Below the pieces are notes generated by a model. The model made no database searches. It was not told the origin of the DNA and saw only the letters and a list, made by a program, of their open reading frames with translations. A stretch of 64,000 bases of DNA from Bacteroidales bacterium (GTDB taxonomy: Bacteria > Bacteroidota > Bacteroidia > Bacteroidales > Muribaculaceae), in contig JAAVFI010000079.1 of the NCBI GenBank assembly GCA_014800815.1, forward strand, positions 18,128-82,127. The letters run 5' to 3'. This document shows positions 1-9,100 of this stretch, piece by piece; within the stretch, counting starts at the first letter, position 1; each line of letters opens with the position of its first letter. Position numbers and translations under genes: made by a program.

Positions 1-875
1 TTGCCGTAGACCACGGAGATATTGCGATAATCGACAGTGTCGCATACGGCGGCATCTATTCCCGAGTCGTCGAGCACATATATCACCTTTCGGATATCGT
101 AGCGGTGGTGCACGTCGGGCGCGAGGGCCGATAGTGCTCCCGAAACGCCGCCTGCCTTTTCCTTGGGCGGAAGCAGGTTGAGCTGGAGCGACACCAGGCG
201 GCTGCCGGCGATAGTGTCGGCGGTGTAGGATATGTATTCGCGGTTGAAATCGTAGTAGCCGCGGTTGCGGAGCTCGCGTGTGAGGCGTGAGCGCTCGTTG
301 TCGAGCTCGGTAAGGTCGAGGAGCATGCCCGGGCGGAGTCCCGACTCATTGTGTACCGACATCACTATCCGTCTCAGTGTGGTGTCGGGAATGTGGTAGC
401 CCATAGAGCCTATGCGCAGAGGGTCGCCCGCGTTGATGTGGTACTTGAGCGACATTTTTTTGCCGTGCGATACGGTGTCGGCCGTTACCGAGGCATTTGT
501 GTAACCGTTGTTTACCAGGGCCTGGCGCAGCTGTCTTGCCGAGGCTTCGGTAAGATTTTCGTCGTAAATCACCGGCGGCTGACCCATGCGTCTCAGCCAG
601 CGGTTGTACCACTTTGAGGAGTCGCGGCCCGAGAGGCTGTACATGCCGAGCTGGAGTTTGGTGAATCCGAGTACTTTGTGGTTAGGAGTCTGACGCAGGA
701 AGTTGTATAGCTCGGTGCTCTCGATATCGTCGCGGTCGTCCACCTCGATAGATACCTTGTCGAGCAGATACTCACCGTCGGGAACATGCTTTGTCGAGGA
801 GCATCCGCATACAGCCGTGAGCATCACGGCAGACAGTAAGTAGAGCAGAGTCCGTCCTGCGGAGCTTCGGGTCAT
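1..875 (-). CDS. tamL: TamL-type outer-membrane assembly lipoprotein (BamA/TamA family), 3' end outside window
   Basis: Only the first 291 codons are present; the frame stays open to the window edge. The N-terminus has a hydrophobic signal ending in a lipobox (VCGC, Cys25) followed by SSTKHVPDGEYLLDKV, a hallmark start of Bacteroidetes lipoproteins of the BamA/TamA superfamily. Downstream are POTRA-like segments (for example LRQALVNNGYTNASV and LTRELRNRGYYDF). In the known family a 16-strand Omp85 barrel follows, and TamL works with TamB in outer-membrane biogenesis. The ATG overlaps the stop of the sensor kinase gene by 4 nt (ATGA at 872-875), which implies translational coupling. The family call is firm; the barrel cannot be seen here. 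Confidence 0.85.
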   Translation of the reverse strand, partial: MTRSSAGRTLLYLLSAVMLTAVCGCSSTKHVPDGEYLLDKVSIEVDDRDDIESTELYNFLRQTPNHKVLGFTKLQLGMYSLSGRDSSKWYNRWLRRMGQPPVIYDENLTEASARQLRQALVNNGYTNASVTADTVSHGKKMSLKYHINAGDPLRIGSMGYHIPDTTLRRIVMSVHNESGLRPGMLLDLTELDNERSRLTRELRNRGYYDFNREYISYTADTIAGSRLVSLQLNLLPPKEKAGGVSGALSALAPDVHHRYDIRKVIYVLDDSGIDAAVCDTVDYRNISVVYG

Positions 876-2971
876 AAAGGAAGTGTCAGTATAAAACGGG
901 CACCTTTGTGATAGTCCGTGTCTACTTCTACGGTGCCTCCGAGCAGACGCGCTATAAGACGCGATATGTACAGGCCGAGTCCGCAACCCTTAAATGATGT
1001 GTCGAGCTGCTTGAAGCGGGTGAAAATCTCCTCTTCCTGTCCGGCAGGGATGCCGATGCCGGTGTCGGATACGATGAACATGAGCTCTTTGCGGTCTTTC
1101 GACAACTTGTATTCGAGCTGTATAGAGCCGTTCTCGGTGAACTTGTCGGCATTCTTGAGCAGGTTTACAAGTATCTGTACCACACGCTGCGGGTCGGTGT
1201 CGATGATTACGTCGGGCATGCCTGAGGGGTCGAACACGAGCTTTACGTCGGGCTTCGATGTACGGCGGTTTTCGAATACCGTATCGACGGCCATTTCGCA
1301 CATCACTGAAGCCTGGGTAGGCTTGCGCTGTAGCGACAGATTGCCGTTCTCAGCCGAAGCTATATCGAGCACATCGTTGACGAGCGTGAGCAGGAGATGC
1401 GAATTGAGGTCGATGATGTGAGCGAAGCGTTCGAGGTAGTTGCGTTTTTCGTCGGGAATGCAATCTACAATCAGGTGGGTGTACTCGACGATAGCTTCGA
1501 GCGGTGTGCGCACTTCATGACTCATATTGTTGATGAAGTCCGACTTCATGCGGTCGGCGCTGTGAGCCTTGTCGCGGGCTTCGATAAGGGCATCCTGAGC
1601 TTTCTTGAGCACATTGCGCTCTTCGCGCAGGTTCTTTACCGCATGTTTCAACTGGGCTGCGAGAGCCTTGTTGCGGCGGTTCTGGCGGGCAAGGAATACA
1701 ATAGTGACCACGAGGAGCACAAACACCAGAATGATGCTTGCTGTCATCAGCATCTGCTTGTGAGCGGCTTCTTCGCGCTCGGCGTCGATATTGGTTGACT
1801 GTCCCTCCCGCATACGTGTTACAAAGTCGAGCAATTTCAGCTCCTTGTCGCGCTCCACATTCTTTTGTTTCTGTCGGTCGCGGTAGAGGTCGGAGAGACT
1901 GTCGGCCGCGTGCAGTCGTATGCTCTCCATGCCCGATTTTGCTGCAGCATCTTCGAGGGCGGTGTATAGCTGTATGTGATACTTGCTGTTGGCCGGTACC
2001 GCTATGGCGTCGAGGAGGTAGGGCACGGCTTCTTCATAGCGTTCCTTCGCCATGAGATAGTATGCAATAGTGCGCGGATTGTTCTGATAGTCGGCCTCTA
2101 TCTGTGAATTATGGGCTACGAGGTCAAGGATTGCCTTGTGGAACTGCTCCACCTCAAGCGGCGCAAGCACCTTGTAGTTTGCGAGCATCCGTCGGTAGCA
2201 GTTGTACTTGTCAATCTCGAGTTTGCGGAATTTCCTGCCGTTGGCCGCATGAGCCACGCTCAGGGAGTCGATGATGTTGAGAGTCTTTTTGTCGATACGC
2301 ACGGCATCTTCAGCGCGGTCGTTGCGCGAATATGTGCTTGCAGCGCGTGTGTACACCAGATTTCGCACCGCACCTACGGGTAGCGGACTTTTCTCCACAA
2401 GTTTTTCGAGCTGACCTTCGTAGAGCACAAGGAGGTCGCCCTTGCTCGTTTCGGCAATGCGGTTGCAGATAGAGAATAGCAGTGCAATCTGCTCCTTGTA
2501 GTCGGCGGGCGTGTCCATGGTGTGACGTAGGATGAGCGACTGCAGCGAAGTGGCGCTGTCCTTAGGATTTTCTTTCAGGAAAGTCTCGGTGCGCAGCAGG
2601 TCGATAAAAAGCGTTACCTCGTCGACACGCAGCGAGGGATCGAAATCTTTCATCTTGTCGCGCAGAGAGTTGAGGCTCATGGCATCGCCGCTCGCAAGGT
2701 TGGCGCGGTGCATAATGGCCGTGATCTGTGCCGTGGTGTCGCGGGCTGCGCGCGCCGCTCTGTACACGCGTTGGGCAGCTTCCTGACGGTGCTCCGTGCC
2801 GGTCGACAGGTCGAAGATGTCGAAGAGAATCTTGGTGCTGTCGGCAGGGGTCGCAGCCGTCTGCAGGCAGTCTTCAAGACTGTCTATGAGCTCGGCCCGT
2901 CGGTCGTTGGAGGCCTCTATGGCAAGAGTGGATATGATGAGGACAAAAAGCCCGAGTATAAATCGTTTCAT
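872..2971 (-). CDS. TPR-containing membrane sensor histidine kinase
   Basis: The 699-residue protein starts with a signal peptide (about 1-20). A long helical TPR-like periplasmic region follows to about residue 400, then one membrane span (about 407-430, IILVFVLLVVTIVFL), a short coiled coil, and a HisKA domain with the H-box SHEVRTP near residue 484. The C-terminal ATPase has the N-box (NLLKNADKFTENG), a G1 box (DTGIGIP) and a G2 box (GCGLGLYISR). There is no receiver or DNA-binding domain, so it must phosphorylate a separate regulator, which is not visible in the window. A TAAATTTG -7 box at 2993-3000 (minus) lies just before the start. It is translationally coupled to tamL, which suggests, as inference, a link to envelope status. 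Confidence 0.9.
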   Translation of the reverse strand: MKRFILGLFVLIISTLAIEASNDRRAELIDSLEDCLQTAATPADSTKILFDIFDLSTGTEHRQEAAQRVYRAARAARDTTAQITAIMHRANLASGDAMSLNSLRDKMKDFDPSLRVDEVTLFIDLLRTETFLKENPKDSATSLQSLILRHTMDTPADYKEQIALLFSICNRIAETSKGDLLVLYEGQLEKLVEKSPLPVGAVRNLVYTRAASTYSRNDRAEDAVRIDKKTLNIIDSLSVAHAANGRKFRKLEIDKYNCYRRMLANYKVLAPLEVEQFHKAILDLVAHNSQIEADYQNNPRTIAYYLMAKERYEEAVPYLLDAIAVPANSKYHIQLYTALEDAAAKSGMESIRLHAADSLSDLYRDRQKQKNVERDKELKLLDFVTRMREGQSTNIDAEREEAAHKQMLMTASIILVFVLLVVTIVFLARQNRRNKALAAQLKHAVKNLREERNVLKKAQDALIEARDKAHSADRMKSDFINNMSHEVRTPLEAIVEYTHLIVDCIPDEKRNYLERFAHIIDLNSHLLLTLVNDVLDIASAENGNLSLQRKPTQASVMCEMAVDTVFENRRTSKPDVKLVFDPSGMPDVIIDTDPQRVVQILVNLLKNADKFTENGSIQLEYKLSKDRKELMFIVSDTGIGIPAGQEEEIFTRFKQLDTSFKGCGLGLYISRLIARLLGGTVEVDTDYHKGARFILTLPL

Positions 2972-3067
2972 TGCAAGATTTCAACTGAATTGCAAATTTA
3001 GCTAAAATCCTCGAAAAATCATAGCGTACGGCCATGATAGTGTGGTGTCACGACAAAAAATACCGTT

Positions 3068-4165
3068 TTATTCTCCGGCGACAGGTTCAAGTTTGACGGC
3101 AGCTCCTGTGGCTGTGTCGAAGGTGACCGAGTAAGGCTCCTTTTTGTCGGTAAAGAGTGCGGGATTCAGACCGAATACCACGCCGAGCTGTGCAAGGTCG
3201 ACCTCTTCGGATGCAACGGGGCGACCGGCATAGCTTACCGTCACGAGGGCGCGTCCGGGGATGCGGTATGCCACACCACCCTTGGGGAAGGTCTTGAGCT
3301 CGCCTTTATCGGTGAGGGGCAGCTCAGCGCGTTCGAGAACTTTGACATCAAGGGTGACCGGAGCTCCGGCAAGGTTGTCGGAGGGGATGATGCCGTCGAC
3401 AGCCGACAGTCGGGCTATGACATTGTCGCGAACCTCGTCGGAATCGGGCACGAATGTAATCTTCTCTACCACGGTACGCGAGGTCTTCACGCCGGCAAAC
3501 ATCGCGGTGAGAGCGGCTTCCTGTGCCGCAAGATTGTCGAGGACAAGCTTCATTGCAGCGCCGTCGGCAGGCGGATTGTCTGCCTGACCCGAAAGGATGT
3601 CGGAGCGGGTTTCGCGGAGCTCGAATATACGCTGTGCGGCAAGTTCGGCTTTCTTGGAAGTGGAGGAGCTGCGTGCCATGTCTTGCGTAACGGCCTGAGC
3701 CGCAGCGGGGCCCTCGAGAGGCGAAGGAGTGGCCGCGCGGGGAGCCGGTATGGCGGGAGCTTTACTCTCGGGAGCGCCGTCGCCGTTGATTGCCAGAGGG
3801 AGACCCTCGGGAGTGAGAGTCATCGAAGCCGATGTACCGTTCTTGAACTGGGCAGTCCAGCGGTTGTCGGCATCAGGAATGCCGCGGGGAACAATAGTCA
3901 CACTCTTCAGCTTGGCGGCGCGGCCTGCAGTGGTCACGGCGTCGTTGATACCCAGGTGACGGCGTGCATAGTTGTAGAACTCGCCGGGCGTCTCTTCTGA
4001 AATCTCAGCCTCAAGATATATATCGAGGGCTGTGAGCGGCAGAGAGTAAGTCAGACCGTAGTCCGAAGCCTTTCCGGCAGTGATTTTCTGAGAAGTCTGG
4101 GCGTTGGCCGCGCTTCCTGTGAGAACTATTGCAGCTGCGGCAATTGCCGCGGTGAGTATTTTCAT
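3068..4165 (-). CDS. DUF4831 family secreted protein
   Basis: The 365-residue protein has a clear signal peptide (about 1-22, cut after SAANA) and no membrane span. The opening YGLTYSLPLTALDIYLEAE and the FYNYARRHLGI segment match the Bacteroidetes DUF4831 family as I know it; the function is unknown. A Pro/Ala-rich linker at about residues 128-160 separates an N-terminal and a C-terminal beta-rich half. It lies 15 nt downstream of the NAD(P)HX repair gene in the same direction and probably shares its transcript. The location is inferred to be periplasm or outer membrane. Confidence 0.75.
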   Translation of the reverse strand: MKILTAAIAAAAIVLTGSAANAQTSQKITAGKASDYGLTYSLPLTALDIYLEAEISEETPGEFYNYARRHLGINDAVTTAGRAAKLKSVTIVPRGIPDADNRWTAQFKNGTSASMTLTPEGLPLAINGDGAPESKAPAIPAPRAATPSPLEGPAAAQAVTQDMARSSSTSKKAELAAQRIFELRETRSDILSGQADNPPADGAAMKLVLDNLAAQEAALTAMFAGVKTSRTVVEKITFVPDSDEVRDNVIARLSAVDGIIPSDNLAGAPVTLDVKVLERAELPLTDKGELKTFPKGGVAYRIPGRALVTVSYAGRPVASEEVDLAQLGVVFGLNPALFTDKKEPYSVTFDTATGAAVKLEPVAGE

Positions 4166-4179
4166 AGCTGTGGGGGTGA

Positions 4180-5781
4180 TTAAGCGCCCTGGCGGCGCGG
4201 ATTAAGGATAGAGTCTATTGCCGGACCTACGGCATCGGCTATGTCTTCGGCCGTGGTGCCGGCTATTCCGTTGATTTTGGCTGATATGCGTCCGGCCACG
4301 CCGTGGAGGTATACAGCGGCCACTGCGGCTACTTCGGGCATCATCTTCTGTGCCACAAGGCCTGCCATGAGGCCTGTAAGCACATCGCCGCTGCCCGCTG
4401 TGGCAAGGGCTTCTGTTCCCGACGAATTCACTATCACCGAGCCGTCGGGCCATACGGTGAATGTGTAGTGGCCTTTGAGCACCACTATGAATTTGTGAAT
4501 CGCCGAAATCTCGAGAGCCTTGAGCAGACGCTGCGACTGTGTGATGTGAGGGCCGAACATGCGGTCGAACTCGCCGGCATGCGGGGTGATGATAGACCTT
4601 GCGGGTATGAAATCGATCATCGACGGACGCTCCGATATGCAGTTGAGGGCGTCGGCGTCGAGGATGAGCGGCTTGCCCGTGGCGAAGCAGGATTTCAGGA
4701 ATATCTCGAGGCCTCGTACGGTCTCGTCGGTGTGTCCCAGGCCGGGGCCTATGGCCACGCCCTGACAGTCGCGCGGATTCTCGAAATGATGAATGGCGGT
4801 GTCGCCGCCGTCGGTAACATACATGGCCGACGGTACGGCCGACTGCATGACGTAGAATCCGCAGCGCGGGCCGTGGCAGGTGACTTTGCCGCATCCCGAG
4901 CGCGTGGCGGCTCGCGTGGCGAGTACGGCGGCGCCGAGCATGCCGTAGCTGCCGGCGAATATCAGCGCTTCGCCGAGGTCGGCTTTCGATGCGTAGGCCT
5001 GACGGACCGGGAGCACCGTGCGTACCGCCCTGGCATCTATGATGCGCGATGTGCACCTTACTGCAGCCATAGCGTCGGCGTCGAAAGGTACGTCGAGGGT
5101 CTTCCAGCGGCCTATAAGTTCGGCATTCTCTGGCATGAAGAATGCCAGAGTGGGGCCGACAAGGGTGAGCGTGAGGTCGGCATGGACTATGTTGCGGTTG
5201 ACCATGCCGACGGTAAGGTCGGTAATCATTCCCGAAGGCAAATCTATGGAAATCACCTTGGGGGAATGTTCGTTGATAAACCGTGCTACGGCCTGATAGC
5301 CACCCTTGAGCGGCTTGCGGTATTCGCTGCCGAAGATGCCGTCGATTACCACGGTACGGCGGTTCATGTCGGGCATGGTGAATCCGGGGCCCGGATTTAT
5401 CACCTCCTCGAGATATTCTTCGCTGCAGGCCTCCACAAACTCGTCGCGTGCGCGGAGGGCGTCGTAGGATAGCATGTCGCCCCCGATGTTGAAGAGAATC
5501 ACCCCCGCCTTGATGCCGCGGCTGTGAAGCAGACGCGCCGCCGACATGGCGTAAGCACCGCAGATGCCGTCGCCGGCGAATACAAGTACTTCGGTTTCGG
5601 GTCTCACACCGAACGCCAGGACCTCGGCGGCCACCTGTTCGCCTACGGATGTGACGAAAGAGTGCCGGCGGTCGAGCATCAGCTCCCGTCGGCCTTCGTC
5701 GAGCTCCTCGATTTCATCGAGGCGACCTATCGTGGCATCGACAATTTCTTCGATCTCCGCAGGGGTATAGACATTCTTCAT
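4180..5781 (-). CDS. nnr: bifunctional NAD(P)HX epimerase/dehydratase (YjeF-like), epimerase motif degenerate
   Basis: The 533-residue protein has the two-domain layout of Nnr. An N-terminal YjeF_N epimerase-like domain spans about 1-235. A C-terminal ribokinase-like ADP-dependent NAD(P)HX dehydratase spans about 245-530 and carries GPGLGHTDE, TPHAGEFDRMF and the catalytic GSGDVLTG loop. It repairs hydrated NADH/NADPH in the cytosol. The N-terminal domain keeps SIDLPSGM and LAFFMPENAE, but the usual GNNGGD(G/A) glycine-rich motif reads FAGDGICGAYA, so the Asn and Asp expected for cofactor and cation binding are replaced. The dehydratase is likely active; epimerase activity is doubtful. It sits 30 nt downstream of trxA in an apparent dnaE-trxA-nnr transcript. 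Confidence 0.88.
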   Translation of the reverse strand: MKNVYTPAEIEEIVDATIGRLDEIEELDEGRRELMLDRRHSFVTSVGEQVAAEVLAFGVRPETEVLVFAGDGICGAYAMSAARLLHSRGIKAGVILFNIGGDMLSYDALRARDEFVEACSEEYLEEVINPGPGFTMPDMNRRTVVIDGIFGSEYRKPLKGGYQAVARFINEHSPKVISIDLPSGMITDLTVGMVNRNIVHADLTLTLVGPTLAFFMPENAELIGRWKTLDVPFDADAMAAVRCTSRIIDARAVRTVLPVRQAYASKADLGEALIFAGSYGMLGAAVLATRAATRSGCGKVTCHGPRCGFYVMQSAVPSAMYVTDGGDTAIHHFENPRDCQGVAIGPGLGHTDETVRGLEIFLKSCFATGKPLILDADALNCISERPSMIDFIPARSIITPHAGEFDRMFGPHITQSQRLLKALEISAIHKFIVVLKGHYTFTVWPDGSVIVNSSGTEALATAGSGDVLTGLMAGLVAQKMMPEVAAVAAVYLHGVAGRISAKINGIAGTTAEDIADAVGPAIDSILNPRRQGA

Positions 5782-5811
5782 TCGGGCACGGTTTACGACA
5801 GTATAACGTGA

Positions 5812-6129
5812 TTAGAGTGCGAGGAGTTCGTCGATTTTTGCGCGGATAGCGTCGGCTTTCTGTCCGCCTACGAGTCGAAGGTCGGTCTTTTTGCCGTCTT
5901 TGAAGAAGAGGATTGTGGGGAGGCTGCGGATATTGTTTTCGCTGCAGAAATCGTTTTCTTCATCTACATTATATTTACCTATCACTGCACGACCTTCGTA
6001 TTCCTTGGCAAGTTCCTCGATAATAGGGGCCATGGCCATGCAGGGGCCGCACCAGGTGGCCCAGAAGTCAACTACTACGGGTTTCCCGCTCGCGATAATT
6101 TCAGCTACATTTTCGTCGGTAAAAGTCAT
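5812..6129 (-). CDS. trxA: thioredoxin
   Basis: This is a 105-residue single-domain thioredoxin of normal length with the active site WCGPC (about residues 25-29) inside VVDFWATWCGPC and the conserved cis-Pro segment SLPTILFF. It has no signal peptide, so it is a cytosolic disulfide reductase. It follows dnaE by 49 nt, a gene order I recall from other Bacteroidales, and precedes nnr by 30 nt. A second thioredoxin lies at 13910-14227; the two have different active-site flanks and are clearly diverged. Confidence 0.95.
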   Translation of the reverse strand: MTFTDENVAEIIASGKPVVVDFWATWCGPCMAMAPIIEELAKEYEGRAVIGKYNVDEENDFCSENNIRSLPTILFFKDGKKTDLRLVGGQKADAIRAKIDELLAL

Positions 6130-6178
6130 TGTTGTGATTCTTTGAGGTTTATGTTTGGTTTTTCGATAGAGTCAATTT

Positions 6179-9100
6179 TTATGCAGGTATGTGCCGGCGT
6201 ATGTGGAAGTCGATGCCGAGGTCGGTGAGCGTAGTTATGAACTTACGCGTGAGCTTGACCTTGAGGGCCGTCGAGAGGCTCACCTTACGCTCGATGTCGG
6301 ATGCGTATATTATCATCGACAGGGGCACGGGCACGGCATCGGGATGCGCGTCGGCGTAGAGAGTTTTGTCGTCGAGGGTCTGCATCACTTCGAGAGCCTG
6401 CTGCGGGTTGAGTTTGAGGGTGATCTCCTCAATGAGTTTGCCGCGCAGACCGTCGAGCGGATACATGTTCTCAAGCTGGAAACGGAGATTGCTGACGCCC
6501 GTCGAGCGATTGACAACTTGCTTGAACGAACCTGTGACGAGCACTGCCGTGCCCGGGATGCACAGATGCGCGAACTCGGCACGCTGCTTCTCGAATATTG
6601 CAAAATCGGTAGTGCCGGTATAGTCTTCCACCTTTACAATGGTCATGGTGCTGTTGGTGAGCTTGCGCTCCTCAAGTGCCACTACCATGCCGGCGAAGGC
6701 AATCGGTCGGGGTGTGGGCGACGATATCTCGTTCTTCTCGGCGGCACTCACTTCCACGCCGTGGTTCACTTCGAGCCAGTAGGTGTCGAGCGGATGTGCC
6801 GAGAGGTACATACCCACGAGTTCGCGCTCTTTGTTGAGTCGCACAAGGGTGTCCCACGACGGTGCCGAGGGTATTGCCGGACGGCTTGAGGCGCGTATCT
6901 CCTCGTCGTCGAAGGCAAAGAGAGATGTCGCCTGCAGCTTGGCTTCGCTCTGACGCTGAGCGCCGTAGCGCAGAAGTTGTTCGGCCACGGTCTCGCCTTT
7001 CTTGCCTGCTTCGGCAGCAAGATCTTCGCGCTTGGTGCCTTCGAAGCAGTCGAAGGCTCCCGAGAGGGCGAGGTTGTCGAATACGCGTCGGTTGATAGTC
7101 TGGGGCGGCACGCGCTCCACAAAATCATATATATCTTTGAAGGGTCCGCCCTGGGTACGGCACTCTATGATGCCGCGCACCACATCGGAGCCTATACCCT
7201 TGATAGCCGAAAGTCCGAAGCGGATGACTCCCGGCTCCGACACGCTGAAGTTGGAGAACGATTCGTTGATGTCGGGGCCCTTGACCTCAAGACCCATAGC
7301 ACGGCACTCGTCCATATAGAACGAGAGCTTGGTGATATCGTCGAGGTTTCGGCTCAGTACCGCCGCCATGAATTCTGCGGGATAGTTGGCCTTGAGGTAG
7401 CCTGTCTGGAATGCGACCCAGCTGTAGCAGGTGGCGTGGCTCTTGTTGAAGGCGTAGGAGGCGAATTTTTCCCACTCGCTCCATATCTTCTCGAGCACGT
7501 CTTTCTTGTGTCCCTTGGCCTGACCGCCCTCCAGGAATTTATCCTTGAGCTCGTTCATCTTGTCGATGAGCTTCTTACCCATAGCTTTACGCAGGGTATC
7601 GCTCTGGCCGCGGGTAAAGCCTGCGAGCAGACGCGAGAGAAGCATCACCTGTTCCTGATATACCGTAATGCCGTAGGTATCTTTGAGATACACTTCCATT
7701 TCGGGTATATCGTATTTTATTTCCTGCCGTCCGTGCTTTCGCGCGATAAACTCCGGGATGTTCTCCATAGGGCCCGGACGGTAGAGCGCGTTCATCGCAA
7801 TAAGGTCTTCGAATACGGTGGGCTGCAGTTCGCGCAGATAGCGCTGCATGCCCGGCGACTCGAACTGGAATGTACCTACGGTGGCACCGCGGGAGTATAG
7901 CTCGTAGGTCTTGCGGTCGTCGATAGGTATGGTGTCGATGTCGAGGTCTATGCCGTAGCTTTGCTTGATGTTGGCCACAGCCTCGCGGATAATCGAGAGA
8001 GTCTTGAGACCGAGGAAGTCCATTTTGATAAGACCCGTATCCTCAATCACGCGGCCTTCGTACTGTGTGACGAGTATTCGGTCGCCGTTCTTGTCGTTTG
8101 CCGTGCTCACGGGTACCCAGTCGGTCACGTCGTCGCGACAGATGATTACGCCGCAGGCATGTACGCCCACGTTGCGAATCGTGCCCTCGAGTTTGTCGGC
8201 AAAGTTCATTATCTCTGCCACGCCCGGGTCGTGGTCCATTTCGGTCTTGAACTCGGGCACGTATTTTATACAGTTCGATACCGTCTGCTTGAGCTCTTTC
8301 GACTCGTCTTTCGGGTCGGCGGGCATGTGGCGTGGGATGAGCTTGGTGAGGCGGTTTGAGGTGGCAACGGGATACCTCATGACTCGTGCCACGTCTTTGA
8401 TTGCCGACTTCGCGGCCATGGTGCCGTAGGTGATGATGTGTGCCACATTGGCGGCGCCATATCGCTCGGTCACATAGTTGAGCACGGTCTCGCGTCCGTC
8501 GTCGTCGAAGTCCACGTCGATATCAGGGAGCGAGATACGGTCGGGGTTGAGGAAGCGTTCGAAAAGGAGGTCGTACTTCAGAGGGTCTATCTGGGTGATG
8601 CCGAGGCAGTAGGCCACGACGGAGCCGGCAGCCGAACCACGGCCCGGGCCGATGCTCACGCCGAGCTGACGACCTACGCGGATAAAGTCTTCCACGATAA
8701 GGAAGTAGCCGGGGAAACCCATGGTCTTCATTATATGGAGCTCGAAGCGTATGCGGTCGTCGACTTCCTCGCTCAGAGGGGTGCCGTAGCGGCGTGCGGC
8801 GCCCTCGTAGGTAATCTTGCGGAGGTAGTCGGCCTCGAATTTTATTCGGTACAACTTCTCGTAGCCGCCGAGACGCTCTATTTTCTTGCGTCCTTCTTCT
8901 TCGGAGACCACGACATTGCCGTTCTCGTCGCGGGTAAACTCGTCAAAGAGCTCCTGCTCGGTGATGCGGCTGCGGTATTCCTCCTCGGTGCCGAATTCCT
9001 TGGGAATGGCGAAGTTGGGCATGATAGGCGCATGGTCGATGTCGTATTCTTCGACCTTTGCGGCTATCTCAAGTGTATTTTCGAGAACCTCGGGTATGTC

